Below, piece after piece: positions 10,073-19,199 of a DNA stretch of 37,577 bases; the first letter of the stretch is position 1; each line of letters begins with the position of its first letter. The DNA lies in the NCBI GenBank assembly GCA_964501265.1, contig CAZCSK010000022.1, positions 1-37,577 on the forward strand, written 5' to 3'. The position numbers were made by a program, and so were the translations under genes. The stretch comes from CAZCSK01 sp964501265 (GTDB lineage: Bacteria; Actinomycetota; CADDZG01; JAHWKV01). The notes beneath the pieces were generated by a model that did not search any database, was not told the DNA's origin, and saw only the letters and a program-made list of their open reading frames with translations.

Positions 10073-12071
10073 GGGCCTTCATCTCTCGTTTGAGGGACGA
10101 AATCTCGTCGCGCAGGCGCGCGGCATACTCGAAGCGCAACTCTTTGGACGCCTCATGCATCTCCTCCTCTAAGGACTGGATCAGCCGGGTCAATTCATCC
10201 TTCGGAAGCTGCAGCGGCTCTCGACGACGCGACCGCCCGCGTTTACCTTTCGGGACCGGGGCTCCCTCGCCTCTGGTGGCCAGCAGAATGTCGCTGATGT
10301 TTTTGCGAATCGTTTGCGGATCGATGCCGTGTTCGGCGTTGTATTCGATCTGAACCTGCCTGCGACGAGTGACCTCCGAAATTGCCTTTCGCATCGAGTC
10401 GGTGACCTGGTCCGCATACATGATCACCGCGCCGTCAACGTTTCGCGCCGCACGGCCCATCGTTTGAATCAACGAAGTCTGCGAACGGAGGAAGCCTTCC
10501 TTGTCAGCGTCGAGGATCGCAACCAGACCTACTTCGGGCAGGTCGAGCCCCTCACGTAGCAGGTTGATGCCCACGAGAACATCGAACTCTCCCAGCCTCA
10601 AGTCACGAAGGATCTCGATTCGTTGAAGAGTGTCGACGTCAGAGTGCAGATACCGGACCTTGATGCCCGCCTCCAGCAAATAGTCGCTCAGGTCCTCAGC
10701 CATCCGCTTCGTCAAGGTGGTAACGAGAACGCGCTGTTCCTTCTCGACGCGCCCCCGAATCTCGGCCAGAAGGTCATCGATCTGACCCTTGCTTGGCTTG
10801 ATGACCACCTCGGGGTCGACAAGCCCGGTCGGCCTAACGATCTGTTCCACGACGGCCTTTGAGACTTTCAACTCGTATGGGCTAGGGGTGGCCGACATGA
10901 AGATCACATCACCAACGCGTTCGATGAATTCGTCGAAGCGTAGAGGCCTATTGTCCATTGCGGACGGCAGGCGAAAACCGTGCTCTACAAGGACCTCCTT
11001 GCGGCTGCGGTCCCCCTCGTACATAGCGTGCAACTGCGGGACGGTCACGTGCGACTCGTCGATGATGACTAGAAAATCCTTCGGAAAGTAGTCGAGGAGA
11101 GTGTTCGCTGGGGATCCTTGCTCTCGCCCATCGATGTGACGTGAGTAGTTCTCGATACCGTTGCAGAAGCCCACCTGTTCGATCATTTCCAAGTCGTATT
11201 CGGTTCGCATTCGGAGGCGCTGAGCCTCGAGCAACTTGTTCTGCTTCTCAAATTGTTCAAGCCGCTCTCCCAGTTCAGTTTTTATGGCAATCCGCGCGCG
11301 CTCCATACGTTTTTGGGAGGCCACGTAGTGTGATGCCGGAAAGATGGTCAATGACTCGAGTTCCCCAAGAAGTTCGCCTGTAAGGGGATCGAGGCGGACC
11401 AGCCGGACGATGCTATCGCCGAACAACTCCACGCGAACGGCGGTTTCTTCGTAGGCGGGAAATATATCGATCGTGTCTCCCCGGACGCGGAACTTACCCC
11501 GGATGAAATTGAGTTCGTTGCGTTCGTATGCAATGTCTATGAGCCGCCGCATGATTTGTCGTTGAGGCATCTCGGCCTCGACTGCTAGCCGAAGGAGTTG
11601 TCCCTCGTATTCCTCCGGCGACCCGAGCCCGTAGATGCACGACACACTCGCGACGATGATCACGTCGCGCCGCGAGAGCAACGCCGACGTTGCCGAGTGT
11701 CGAAGCCTATCGATCTCGTCGTTGGTCGATGAGTCCTTCTCGATATACGTATCGCTCGAAGGCATGTAGGCCTCCGGCTGGTAGTAGTCGTAGTAAGAAA
11801 CGAAGTACTCCACGGCGCTCGCCGGGAAGAACTCCTTGAACTCGTTGCACAGCTGAGCGGCGAGACTTTTGTTCGGCGCAATGACGAGTGTGGGTCTTTG
11901 AGCACGCTCGATCACCCCGGATACAGTGAATGACTTTCCCGAACCGGTGATACCAAGAAGAGTCTGGCGATCAAGACCCCGCTTCAAGCCGTCAGCCAGC
12001 GCCTCGATGGCTTGAGGTTGGTCGCCTGACGGGGCGAAGTCGGAAACTATCTTGAATGCTGAGTCGCTCAA
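10065..12071 (-). CDS. uvrB: Excinuclease ABC subunit B (UvrB)
   Basis: UvrB is the helicase-like core of nucleotide excision repair that verifies damage handed over by UvrA and recruits UvrC. The 668 residues show the expected order: SGDQPQAIEAL, Walker A GITGSGKS (40-47), the beta-hairpin region with YYDYYQPEAYMPSSDTYIEK that clamps DNA, the DEAD-like box IIDESHV, motif VI QTMGRAARN, and a C-terminal UVR domain (LIQSLEEEMHEASKELRFEYA) that interacts with UvrC. It starts with TTG, three bases after the stop of the HAD gene, and no strong ribosome binding site is visible, so it is probably translated from the polA-rpsA-coaE-HAD-uvrB message. uvrA lies in the same window, as in mycobacterial gene order. 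Confidence 0.97.
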   Translation of the reverse strand: MSDSAFKIVSDFAPSGDQPQAIEALADGLKRGLDRQTLLGITGSGKSFTVSGVIERAQRPTLVIAPNKSLAAQLCNEFKEFFPASAVEYFVSYYDYYQPEAYMPSSDTYIEKDSSTNDEIDRLRHSATSALLSRRDVIIVASVSCIYGLGSPEEYEGQLLRLAVEAEMPQRQIMRRLIDIAYERNELNFIRGKFRVRGDTIDIFPAYEETAVRVELFGDSIVRLVRLDPLTGELLGELESLTIFPASHYVASQKRMERARIAIKTELGERLEQFEKQNKLLEAQRLRMRTEYDLEMIEQVGFCNGIENYSRHIDGREQGSPANTLLDYFPKDFLVIIDESHVTVPQLHAMYEGDRSRKEVLVEHGFRLPSAMDNRPLRFDEFIERVGDVIFMSATPSPYELKVSKAVVEQIVRPTGLVDPEVVIKPSKGQIDDLLAEIRGRVEKEQRVLVTTLTKRMAEDLSDYLLEAGIKVRYLHSDVDTLQRIEILRDLRLGEFDVLVGINLLREGLDLPEVGLVAILDADKEGFLRSQTSLIQTMGRAARNVDGAVIMYADQVTDSMRKAISEVTRRRQVQIEYNAEHGIDPQTIRKNISDILLATRGEGAPVPKGKRGRSRRREPLQLPKDELTRLIQSLEEEMHEASKELRFEYAARLRDEISSLKREMKALV

Positions 12072-12074
12072 TTT

Positions 12075-12797
12075 CTAGGGACCCGCTTCTAGTGCTTCAA
12101 GGAGCGGCAATAAGTCGGAGAGGCTCTCAATCCTGTGTCCCTCGAATCCCGGATGCCGCCCTTTCCGATCGATCAAGATGCCGGTCATACCTACGGCCTT
12201 CGATGCTTCGACATCCAGACGAAGATGGTCTCCGACGTAGGCAGTCTCCGAACCGCTCACTCTTCCGCGCTCCAGTGCGAGATTGAAAATGGCCGGATCG
12301 GGTTTCTCCAAGCCCTCGTTGCCTGAAATAATCATGGGATCAAACGAGTCTGCTAGCCCCATCTGTGTAAGCATCCCTTCCAGCCATCCTTCGAAGTTCG
12401 AGATTAGCCCCACGGCAAGTCCGGCCGACTTTAGAGCCTGGATGGCCGGAAGTGAATCTTCGAACAATCGGTACGAATCGTAGGATGTAAATCTGCCGTA
12501 TACCGCGTCGGCCAGCTTCTGGTCGGAGTCAGCTACTCCAAGCCTTTCTAGAAGCTGCGCATAGAACAGTCCCCAGAATTGTCTGGAAGCCTCCGCGGAC
12601 GTGGACCAAGGGCTCATTCCTGTCTGGTCCCGAAGAAAGTCAGTGAAGGTGGTTAACGACCCGACTACTTGCTCAACGTCCTGTGGGGTTACTTCGCTCC
12701 CGCACTCAGCCAAGGTTGTGCAGAACAACTCTTCAAACGACGGGTGAGGCGAGAGCAAGGTTTCCCCCGCATCAAGGAAGACCGCGCGGATTTTCAT
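12075..12797 (-). CDS. HAD-superfamily hydrolase (phosphatase-like)
   Basis: The 240-residue protein has HAD motif I FLDAGETL (nucleophile D8), motif II around LISNF, the conserved lysine in GLEKPDPAIFNLAL and motif IV YVGDHLRLDVEASKAVG. The cap domain between motifs I and II is all-helical, so it is a subfamily I enzyme like phosphoglycolate phosphatase or REG-2-type proteins; the substrate is unknown. The ATG at 12797 is chosen over a frame opening nine codons earlier because it overlaps the coaE stop as ATGA and has AGAGG six bases upstream. It sits between coaE and uvrB in a tight operon. Confidence 0.85.
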   Translation of the reverse strand: MKIRAVFLDAGETLLSPHPSFEELFCTTLAECGSEVTPQDVEQVVGSLTTFTDFLRDQTGMSPWSTSAEASRQFWGLFYAQLLERLGVADSDQKLADAVYGRFTSYDSYRLFEDSLPAIQALKSAGLAVGLISNFEGWLEGMLTQMGLADSFDPMIISGNEGLEKPDPAIFNLALERGRVSGSETAYVGDHLRLDVEASKAVGMTGILIDRKGRHPGFEGHRIESLSDLLPLLEALEAGP

Positions 12798-13420
12798 TGG
12801 AACCTCTTTTCCAGTTCGAACCACAATGTATCCACGCTATCCTGCAACTCCTCCAACGAACCGCGATTGTCGATTACGTAATCTGCGGCAGCGAGTTTGA
12901 GAGACATGGGGGCTTGAGCGGCAAGGCGAGCGCCCGCTTGCACTTCATCCATGCCTCGATGTTCGATGACCCTTTGAATTTGTAGGTCCTGCTCAGACCG
13001 GACGACCACCAGAGCGTCGAGGCCGAGCGGGCCCAGGCGGCCCGTGCTCCCTCCGCGGTCGGCCGTTTCGACCAGCAGGGCGGCATCGACCACTACAAAC
13101 CTGTCGCTGGACCGATACTGCTCGATAAGCCGTGCGATCTCGGAATAGATCTCCGGAAGCGTGATTGACTCGAGATCACGCCGGGCGGCAGCATCCTTGA
13201 AGACCAGGTCGGCGAGCGCCTGCCGATCGAGGGTCCCGTCGGGACCGACCATCTCCCGGCCGAATCTATCGACGATTTGACCAAACGCCGGGCGGCCGGG
13301 GGCCACCACTTGACGGGCTATCACATCAGCATCGATGACTTCGCCCCCCTTGGACTCGAGCATCCCGGCGACAGTCGATTTGCCGGAAGCCAATCCGCCG
13401 GTCAGCCCAATGAGAATCAC
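12794..13420 (-). CDS. coaE: Dephospho-CoA kinase
   Basis: CoaE performs the last step of coenzyme A synthesis, phosphorylating the 3'-hydroxyl of dephospho-CoA with ATP. The 208-residue protein has the P-loop GLTGGLASGKST (residues 5-16), the substrate-binding DADVIARQVV segment, the FGREMVGPDGTLDRQALADLVF lid-like region, and VVVDAALLVE (family consensus VPLL.E). The length is standard for a single-domain bacterial CoaE. It starts with GTG four bases after the rpsA stop and ends in an ATGA overlap with the HAD gene. The rpsA-coaE adjacency is a conserved actinobacterial arrangement. Confidence 0.95.
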   Translation of the reverse strand: MILIGLTGGLASGKSTVAGMLESKGGEVIDADVIARQVVAPGRPAFGQIVDRFGREMVGPDGTLDRQALADLVFKDAAARRDLESITLPEIYSEIARLIEQYRSSDRFVVVDAALLVETADRGGSTGRLGPLGLDALVVVRSEQDLQIQRVIEHRGMDEVQAGARLAAQAPMSLKLAAADYVIDNRGSLEELQDSVDTLWFELEKRFQ

Positions 13421-13424
13421 CGTC

Positions 13425-14900
13425 TTAGGCGCGGTCTCGCTTCATCTCCTCGACGATCGATTCCAACGATTCTTCTCCTTCGACGGCTGTGGATGTGGGC
13501 TCAGGATCGGGCTCTCGCTGCATCTCGGGTTCAGGTTCAGTCGCGGGTTCAGTCCCTGGTTCGGTTCCCGGTTCAGTCGCGGGTCCAGGTTCAGTCGCGG
13601 GTCCAGGTTCAGTCGCGGGTCCAGGTTCCGTCGCGGCAGTCAGGGGAGCCTGAGCGTCTGAAGTGGCTCCGCCCGTCGATTCTTCGACCGCTATCGCGGG
13701 CTCATCAGACGGCTTGACACTTGGTCCCGCCGGAGTGAAACTCGAATAGGCCATGGCCCCGGGATCGATCGCCTGCTTCAAGGAAAGGCTGATACGCCGG
13801 CGATCGGCGTCAACATCGATCACTCGGGCTTGGACTTCTTGACCCACCTGGACGACTTGCTCGGGAAGCTCAACGTGCGCGTCCGAAAGCTCAGAGACGT
13901 GGACCAAGCCTTCGGTCCCTTCCGCCACCTGAACGAATGCTCCGAAGGGAACGACCTTCGTCACAACCCCGGTAACGATATCGCCGAGAGCATGGGAACT
14001 AGCGAATTTCTGCCACGGATCGTCCTGGGTGTTCTTGAGAGAAAGCGACACACGGTCGCGCTCGAGTTCAACGCTTAGCACTTCGACTTCCACTTCCTGG
14101 CCGATCTCAACGACTTCTCCGGGGTTGTCCACGTGACGCCAAGAAATCTCGGAGACGTGAATCAGTCCATCCACGCCGCCAAGGTCGACGAACGCGCCAA
14201 AGTTCACGATCGAAGAAATCGTGCCCTTGCGCTTCTCTCCCACCTTTAGGTTTTCCATGAACTCCTTGCGCTGATCTTTAGACGACTCTTCCAAGAACGC
14301 GCGACGTGACAGGACAACGTTGTTGCGATTCCGGTCCAGTTCAATGATCTTGCACTCCAGTTCCTGGCCGATGAACTGCTGCAAGTCGCGTACTCGCCGA
14401 AGGTCCACCAAAGATGCGGGCAAGAAGCCGCGAAGTCCGATGTCGACTATGAGTCCACCTTTTACAACTTCAATAACCGTGCCCTTGACTTCCGTGCCTG
14501 CTTTGCGAATTTCCTCGACTCGTCCCCAAGTGCGCTCGTAACTTGCGCGCTTGCGGGAAAGCAAGAGACGGCCCTCCTTGTCCTCCTTTTGCAACACGAG
14601 ACACTCGATTTGCTCGCCGAGAGTCACTAGGTCCTTGGGCCCGACGTCGCTGCGGATCGAAAGCTCTTTGGCCGGGATCACGCCTTCGGTCTTGTAGCCG
14701 ATGTCGAGTAGGACCTCGTCCTTGTCGATCTTCACCACAGTTCCGCTGACCAGGTCGCCATCGGAAAAGGGTTTGATGGTGGCATCGATGGCCGCGATCA
14801 GATCCTCAATTGACATCCCTATGTCATTAGTGATGATGCTGGTGCTCTCGGGCATTTCACGCGGACCCGAGCCAATCCGAGATTCGGTGGTTGATGACAT
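13425..14900 (-). CDS. rpsA: 30S ribosomal protein S1
   Basis: S1 helps the 30S subunit bind structured mRNA. The 491-residue protein has four S1/OB domains, at about residues 47-115 (GDLVSGTVVKIDKDEVLLDI), 133-200, 218-288 (KRKGTISSIVNFGAFVDLGG) and 305-375 (IVTGVVTKVVPFGAFVQVAE), followed by a disordered acidic tail with TEPGPA-type repeats. Four domains are usual for actinobacterial S1, against six in E. coli. The ATG is preceded by a strong Shine-Dalgarno AAGGAG about six bases upstream. It is the first gene after a 119-bp gap from polA and probably has its own promoter in that gap. The repeat tail is encoded by tandem 18-bp units and may vary in length between strains. Confidence 0.97.
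   Translation of the reverse strand: MSSTTESRIGSGPREMPESTSIITNDIGMSIEDLIAAIDATIKPFSDGDLVSGTVVKIDKDEVLLDIGYKTEGVIPAKELSIRSDVGPKDLVTLGEQIECLVLQKEDKEGRLLLSRKRASYERTWGRVEEIRKAGTEVKGTVIEVVKGGLIVDIGLRGFLPASLVDLRRVRDLQQFIGQELECKIIELDRNRNNVVLSRRAFLEESSKDQRKEFMENLKVGEKRKGTISSIVNFGAFVDLGGVDGLIHVSEISWRHVDNPGEVVEIGQEVEVEVLSVELERDRVSLSLKNTQDDPWQKFASSHALGDIVTGVVTKVVPFGAFVQVAEGTEGLVHVSELSDAHVELPEQVVQVGQEVQARVIDVDADRRRISLSLKQAIDPGAMAYSSFTPAGPSVKPSDEPAIAVEESTGGATSDAQAPLTAATEPGPATEPGPATEPGPATEPGTEPGTEPATEPEPEMQREPDPEPTSTAVEGEESLESIVEEMKRDRA
13570..13623. repeat. Three tandem 18-bp units within the rpsA 3' end
   Basis: The unit GGTTCAGTCGCGGGTCCA occurs three times in a row without change and is followed by a partly diverged fourth copy; related degenerate units lie on the other side, around 13530-13570. 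In frame on the minus strand it encodes the hexapeptide repeat TEPGPA in the disordered S1 tail. Perfect units imply recent expansion by slippage. Confidence 0.9.
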
Positions 14901-14963
14901 TTTTGCTCCTTCGATGCCCGCGGTGGCGGGCGGGGTACTCCCCGGCGAACCGGAGGCCGAATC

Positions 14964-14992
14964 AGTCTAGCACCCGGAAACGGGGAGGCGTG
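14964..14992 (-). promoter_or_regulatory. Possible rpsA promoter
   Basis: On the minus strand TGCTAGACT resembles an extended -10 element (TGN followed by TAGACT, 14964-14969), about 65 bases upstream of the rpsA ATG. A hexamer at the -35 distance (CACGCC, 14987-14992) is a poor match, so recognition would rely on the extended -10. This is a weak pattern call in the polA-rpsA gap. Confidence 0.3.
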
Positions 14993-14993
14993 A

Positions 14994-15009
14994 CCCCTAT
15001 GCGCAGGGG
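14994..15009. terminator. Short GC hairpin behind polA
   Basis: CCCCT (14994-14998) and AGGGG (15005-15009) form a five-base-pair stem with a six-base loop about ten bases past the polA stop. There is no T tract, so it would be at best a weak or factor-dependent terminator; it may simply reflect local GC richness. Confidence 0.2.
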
Positions 15010-15019
15010 GGTAGGGGGG

Positions 15020-17704
15020 CTAGGACTTGGCTTCGGCCCAGTTAGGGCCCCAGGCCAGGTCGACCGAGAGCGGTACATCTAACTCCACTGCGCTCTCCAT
15101 GGCCTCTCGGACCAGTTCGGCCACGTCGGCGACCTCGGGTTCGGGTACTTCGAAGACAAGTTCGTCGTGGACGGTGAGGACCATGTTCGCATTTGTTGCC
15201 TCGACGGCGGCGTCGGTCTTGACCATTGCGACCTTGATGATGTCGGCAGCCGTTCCTTGGATGGGAGCGTTGAGCGCTTGCCGTTCGCCCAGACTTCGAA
15301 CGCGGGGGTTGCGGCTTTTGAGCTCGGGAACGTAACGCCGGCGGCCGAGCATGGTCGTCGTAAAACCGTCCTCGGTGGCCTTTGCAACGACGGAGTCGAG
15401 AAACTCACGGACCCCTGGATAGAGTGCAAAGAATCCGTCGATATAAGTCTTCGCTTGAGGAAGAGGAATCTTCAGGCGTTGCGCTAGGCCAAAGGGCCCC
15501 ATTCCGTAGGTGACTCCGTAGGAAACCATCTTGCCGACGCTTCGAAGTTCGGGTGTGACGTCGGATGGATCGATGCCCATGGCCTTGCCTATCGAAAGGC
15601 GGTGGATGTCGTCGCCTCGGTTGAAGGCCGCGGAGAGTTCGGAGTCGCCGGAAAGATGGGCAAGAATACGCAGCTCGATCTGCGAATAGTCAGCCACAAG
15701 CAAGACGTTCCCCTCGTCAGCGACGAAGGCCTTGCGGATTTGCTTCCCCTCGGCCGTGCGAATCGGGATGTTCTGCAGGTTGGGTGTATCGGAACTTATG
15801 CGTCCGGTACTGGCAATGGTTTGATTGAAGCGACAATGGATTCGCCCGGTCACCGGATCGGCCATTGGCGGAAGCGCGTCCAGATACGTCGATTTGAGTT
15901 TTGACTTCTCTCGGTACTTCAGAATCGCGTCGATGATGGCGTGCTCTTCGCGAAGCGATTCGAGGACGCTAGCGTCGGTCGAGTAGCCGGTTTTAGTTTT
16001 CTTCGAAGGCTTCAAACTCAATCGCTCGTAAAGCACCTGACGTAGTTGCGGAGGGGAATTGATGTTAAAAGGTCCCCCCGCGTGATGAAAAATCTCCTCT
16101 TCGAGGCTTCGCAATTCCGTCGACACCCTCTGGGACAACAGCCTCAGGTAGTCCCCGTCGATCTTGATGCCGGTCGCCTCCACTCGTGCCAGCACCTGTG
16201 CGAGCGGAAGCTCCAGAGTGACGAACAAGTCCCAGCCGCCGCGCTCGCGTAATTGTTTCTCGAGAATTGGTGCGAGAGCGCCGATGGCGGCCGCATGCAG
16301 GCCAGTCGTGTCTTCATGGGGCACCTCTTCTAAAGACAGGCTCTGCTGGCCCGCGCCGGAGTCCGATGTGGGGAGGATCTCTCGGTCGAGATAGTCCACA
16401 CTCAGCTCCTCCAGTGTGTAAGACCCCCGTGCAGGATCGACCAAGTAGGCCGCTATTTCCGTGTCCATTGCGACCGACGGAGGATAAATGCCCGCGGCGG
16501 CAAGGCTTTGCAGGGCTTCTTTCGAGGCGTGGGTAACCAGGCTTGCTCCCTGGAAGAGGGGGCCAAGAATCTTCCAAACTTTGTCGGAGGCAAGTCGCGC
16601 TCCAATCCGCACGGTATGGGAGGCGCCTTCCGCAAGGATCGAAACGATTTCGGGCGCGGAGCGAGGAGATGCGGAGGTTATGCGCGCGATCAGCGAGGAC
16701 TGTCCCGTGAGTTTGTTCGCGAGGGCCACGAGTGCTTTCAAATCCACCACTTCGAAGGTCTCCGCGACCAAACTCTCCCGGGCCGCGGGCGCTGAGGACG
16801 GATCTAGCTCCAGCAGACGTTCATACAGGATCCGGAATTCCAGCGCGTCGAACAGTTTGCGAATCTCAGGGAAGTCCCACTCCCCCAAGGTCAAGGAATC
16901 GACATCTACACCCAACGATTCAATAGAAATGCCCTGCGATGCAAGCTCCGGCTCGGTTCGTAGCCGAAAGAACTCCCTGTTCTCAAGCAATCGCTGCTCT
17001 GCTTCGCCAAGCTTCTCGCGTATCTTGGGTGTTAGATCATCGAGGTGCTTGAAGATCTTCTCTAGAGAGCCATAGGTGGTAATCAGTTTTCCCGCGGTCT
17101 TCTCTCCAATGCCCGCAACGCCCTCGATGTTGTCGGAGGGGTCGCCACGCAGAGCCGCGTAGTCAAGGTAGAGGTCCGGTCCAAACCCGTAACGCTCTAG
17201 GACGCCCTTTTCGTCGTAAATCACGGTGTCGGAGATACCGCGCTTGTTCATCATCAAATGGATATGCGGGCCGACCATCTGAAAGAAGTCGCGATCGGCT
17301 GTGACGACCATGACGTCACGCCCTGCCTCCGCAATCTTCTTAGCGAGGATATGGATTATGTCGTCGGCCTCCACTCCTTCGATCTCGAAAACCGGCGCCC
17401 TCAATACGTTGAGAACCTCGTGAATGAGGCCCATTTGTTGGCGAAACTCATCTGGAGCGGCCACGCGCTGAGCCTTGTATTCGGGCCGCGAGGCAACGCG
17501 CTCAGCGGAAAGGCCCCTGTCGAAGGCCACGGCGATGTGGCGGGTCTTGTGGTCGGCCATCGCCTTTATCAGCATGCTCGTGAAACCGAAGACCGCATTG
17601 GTTGTCTGACCAGTGGACGTGCGAAGATCAGGAGGCAGCGCATAAAAGGCCCGATAGGCCAGCGAGTGGCCATCGAACAGCAAGACTTGCGAATCAGCGC
17701 TCAA
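15020..17704 (-). CDS. polA: DNA polymerase I
   Basis: The 894-residue protein processes Okazaki fragments and fills repair gaps. The N-terminal 5'-3' exonuclease (about 1-290) has LLFDGHSLAYRAFYAL, FDRG, EGVEADDII, TADRDFFQM and GDPSDNIEGVAGIGEKTA with the metal-binding aspartates. The polymerase domain has motif A VADYSQIELRILAHLSGD, motif B RSVGKMVSYGVTYGMG and motif C TVHDELVFE. The middle domain (about 310-470) keeps a MDTEIAAYLVDP strand but lacks the paired acidic residues of the proofreading exonuclease I motif, where the sequence reads LIARITSAS, so proofreading is probably absent, as is known for many actinobacterial and Thermus enzymes. It starts with TTG, 21 bases after the stop of the upstream secreted-protein gene. 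Confidence 0.97.
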   Translation of the reverse strand: MSADSQVLLFDGHSLAYRAFYALPPDLRTSTGQTTNAVFGFTSMLIKAMADHKTRHIAVAFDRGLSAERVASRPEYKAQRVAAPDEFRQQMGLIHEVLNVLRAPVFEIEGVEADDIIHILAKKIAEAGRDVMVVTADRDFFQMVGPHIHLMMNKRGISDTVIYDEKGVLERYGFGPDLYLDYAALRGDPSDNIEGVAGIGEKTAGKLITTYGSLEKIFKHLDDLTPKIREKLGEAEQRLLENREFFRLRTEPELASQGISIESLGVDVDSLTLGEWDFPEIRKLFDALEFRILYERLLELDPSSAPAARESLVAETFEVVDLKALVALANKLTGQSSLIARITSASPRSAPEIVSILAEGASHTVRIGARLASDKVWKILGPLFQGASLVTHASKEALQSLAAAGIYPPSVAMDTEIAAYLVDPARGSYTLEELSVDYLDREILPTSDSGAGQQSLSLEEVPHEDTTGLHAAAIGALAPILEKQLRERGGWDLFVTLELPLAQVLARVEATGIKIDGDYLRLLSQRVSTELRSLEEEIFHHAGGPFNINSPPQLRQVLYERLSLKPSKKTKTGYSTDASVLESLREEHAIIDAILKYREKSKLKSTYLDALPPMADPVTGRIHCRFNQTIASTGRISSDTPNLQNIPIRTAEGKQIRKAFVADEGNVLLVADYSQIELRILAHLSGDSELSAAFNRGDDIHRLSIGKAMGIDPSDVTPELRSVGKMVSYGVTYGMGPFGLAQRLKIPLPQAKTYIDGFFALYPGVREFLDSVVAKATEDGFTTTMLGRRRYVPELKSRNPRVRSLGERQALNAPIQGTAADIIKVAMVKTDAAVEATNANMVLTVHDELVFEVPEPEVADVAELVREAMESAVELDVPLSVDLAWGPNWAEAKS

Positions 17705-17725
17705 TGGGACTGCCCGAAGCCCGTC

Positions 17726-18430
17726 TCATCGTTTCGCTCTCCTCATCCACATTCCCGCTGCAAGGCCGCCGACGATCAGGGCCAGACCAACGGCGACGTA
17801 GCCCGTCGACTTTGAGCCGGAGCCCTCAGCCACCTTTGTCTTTTGTAAAGCGTTGTTCAAGCGCAGACGTTCCGCCGGGTCCACACTCGGGGACAAAAGT
17901 ATTGAGCCGTCACTCAACGCTTGATTTGGAGATCGAGTCCCCACCTTCGGGTAGCCAGTCTCAGACGGCGCTGGGGCCTGTTCCTGGGGCGCGTTCGTCT
18001 CGACCTCATTCACTGCAGGAGACGGGTCGGCGCCTGAAGATTGCTTCAGCGGGCCCGTACCAGAACAAAGACCTGTGGACAGCGAGTCATCGGCCTCGCG
18101 CTTCGCGAAGACTTTGTACCGCTCGCCGATCTTGAACGGATAACCGCAAAGCGAATTTTGCTCCAGGCTGGTCACCTTCTGCGGATCCAGAACTTCTCCC
18201 TTTTTCACATTCTCTACATCCAATGTCCAGACCACCTCGGCGTTTGGATCTGTGGAATGCGAGGGGGGTTTTCGCTCGAGGACCACACCCACAAACACCG
18301 CGTCAGCACGCTGAAAGTATTCGGCCTCGGTGGTTCCTTCAGCACACGAGCAAGCCCAACAGGTCGTCGGATAAAGCAGGACGACGGTCGCCGTTCCAAA
18401 CAAAATTCCGAGCCGTATGACGCTCTTCAC
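17726..18430 (-). CDS. Secreted, C-terminally anchored Cys-Ser-Cys (TIMP/NTR-like) protein
   Basis: The 234-residue protein has a signal peptide (about residues 1-26, ending TTCWA) whose cleavage would leave CSCAEGTT at the mature N-terminus. This is followed by YFQRADAVFVGVVLE, a beta-rich region and paired cysteines (SLCGYPF and GLCSGTG). An N-terminal Cys-x-Cys plus an A-D-x-V-F-x-G strand is typical of bacterial proteins resembling the tissue-inhibitor-of-metalloproteinase/netrin fold. A low-complexity Pro/Ser/Glu linker (about 135-205) leads to a C-terminal membrane helix (GYVAVGLALIVGGLAAGMWM) and a basic RRAKR tail, so it should be anchored with the folded domain outside. It starts with GTG. 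The function is not known for bacterial members. Confidence 0.7.
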   Translation of the reverse strand: MKSVIRLGILFGTATVVLLYPTTCWACSCAEGTTEAEYFQRADAVFVGVVLERKPPSHSTDPNAEVVWTLDVENVKKGEVLDPQKVTSLEQNSLCGYPFKIGERYKVFAKREADDSLSTGLCSGTGPLKQSSGADPSPAVNEVETNAPQEQAPAPSETGYPKVGTRSPNQALSDGSILLSPSVDPAERLRLNNALQKTKVAEGSGSKSTGYVAVGLALIVGGLAAGMWMRRAKR

Positions 18431-18519
18431 GACCTGACAATAGCATCAGCTATCTAGGGCCGGACGCGTGAATGAGTGGACTTACAGAAGCTGCGAACCC
18501 CTCGAAGTTAGCCAGATGC

Positions 18520-18993
18520 TCAGGTCTGGTGTGATGCGCCGTGCACCTGAAACCCCATGGCCCTGCCGGCAAGGGCAAGCTCGTCGTCATGAGTTGCCAG
18601 CGCCAGGTCCTCGAATTGCTCGCGCGCAGCGAGAGCGGTAGCAAGGTGGATCGCATCGAGTGTTCCCAACATCGTGGGAAAGGGGTCCGCGGCACGCTCA
18701 AGCAGATCAGAATCCAAAGAGATCAGACTGAAATCATCAATCATCCGAAGTGCTGCTTCTCGATACCCGGCCACCGCTTCTTCCTCCAGACGCTGTTGGA
18801 TCCGGGCGCGATCGATCGTTCTTAGGCACTCAAGACGGATCAGGTCGCTAGATACGGAATTCTGGATTTTGGGCCAGATTCGCAGCCGCTTGCGTTCGCC
18901 GAGCACAACTCGCAGCAGCACCGACGAATCAACATAAACGTTCAGCGTTGTTGCCGTTCTTGGAGCAGAAGTTCGGTCGAATTTGTCTTCCAA
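18520..18993 (-). CDS. vapC: PIN-domain ribonuclease toxin (VapC-like)
   Basis: The product resembles VapC toxins, Mg-dependent ribonucleases of type II toxin-antitoxin modules. The conserved acidic residues are visible: D in NVYVDSSVLL, E in DLIRLECLRT, D in LGTLDAIHLATA and D in LATHDDELAL. An in-frame stop lies directly before the TTG at 18991-18993, so this is the longest possible start (157 residues). It overlaps the antitoxin gene by 52 bases. The first 17 residues are unlike the family, and a CTG at 18945, overlapping the antitoxin stop, would give the usual VapC N-terminus, so the true start is uncertain. It is co-transcribed with the antitoxin gene just upstream. Confidence 0.85.
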   Translation of the reverse strand: MEDKFDRTSAPRTATTLNVYVDSSVLLRVVLGERKRLRIWPKIQNSVSSDLIRLECLRTIDRARIQQRLEEEAVAGYREAALRMIDDFSLISLDSDLLERAADPFPTMLGTLDAIHLATALAAREQFEDLALATHDDELALAGRAMGFQVHGASHQT

Positions 18994-19199
18994 TTAGCCG
19001 GCGGATAGTGCTTGTCGCGCACCGCAGCGAAAGCGTGTTTCGGGGGGCGGATCCGAATCTGGCGTCCGGGGGTTCGCACGGGGACGATTCGCGCGATGGG
19101 CCGGTCGCGGTCGGTTACGACGACTTCTGCACCCTTTTCGACCGCTCGCAGGAACTCGGACAGGCGGTTTCTCAGTTCGGCAATCTTAACGGACTCCAT
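18942..19199 (-). CDS. vapB: Phd/YefM-family antitoxin (VapB-like)
   Basis: The 85-residue protein has the Phd/YefM pattern MESVKIAELRNRLSEFLRAV followed by GAEVVVTDRDRPIARIVPV, the N-terminal DNA-binding and dimerisation half of this antitoxin family. The C-terminal part (about 50-85) is basic and Pro-rich and is expected to wrap around the toxin. It precedes and overlaps the PIN toxin gene, the usual order. A palindrome, GGCTA-GATA-TAGCC, lies directly upstream of its ATG within a promoter-like region, as expected for autorepression by the complex. Together the two genes form a complete type II module. Confidence 0.85.
   Translation of the reverse strand: MESVKIAELRNRLSEFLRAVEKGAEVVVTDRDRPIARIVPVRTPGRQIRIRPPKHAFAAVRDKHYPPANWKTNSTELLLQERQQR

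Noticed and set aside
13014..13040. GGGCC and GGCCC halves inside coaE
   Set aside because: The halves are five, not four, bases apart, lie inside a coding region and have no partner at 23 bp; chance in GC-rich DNA.
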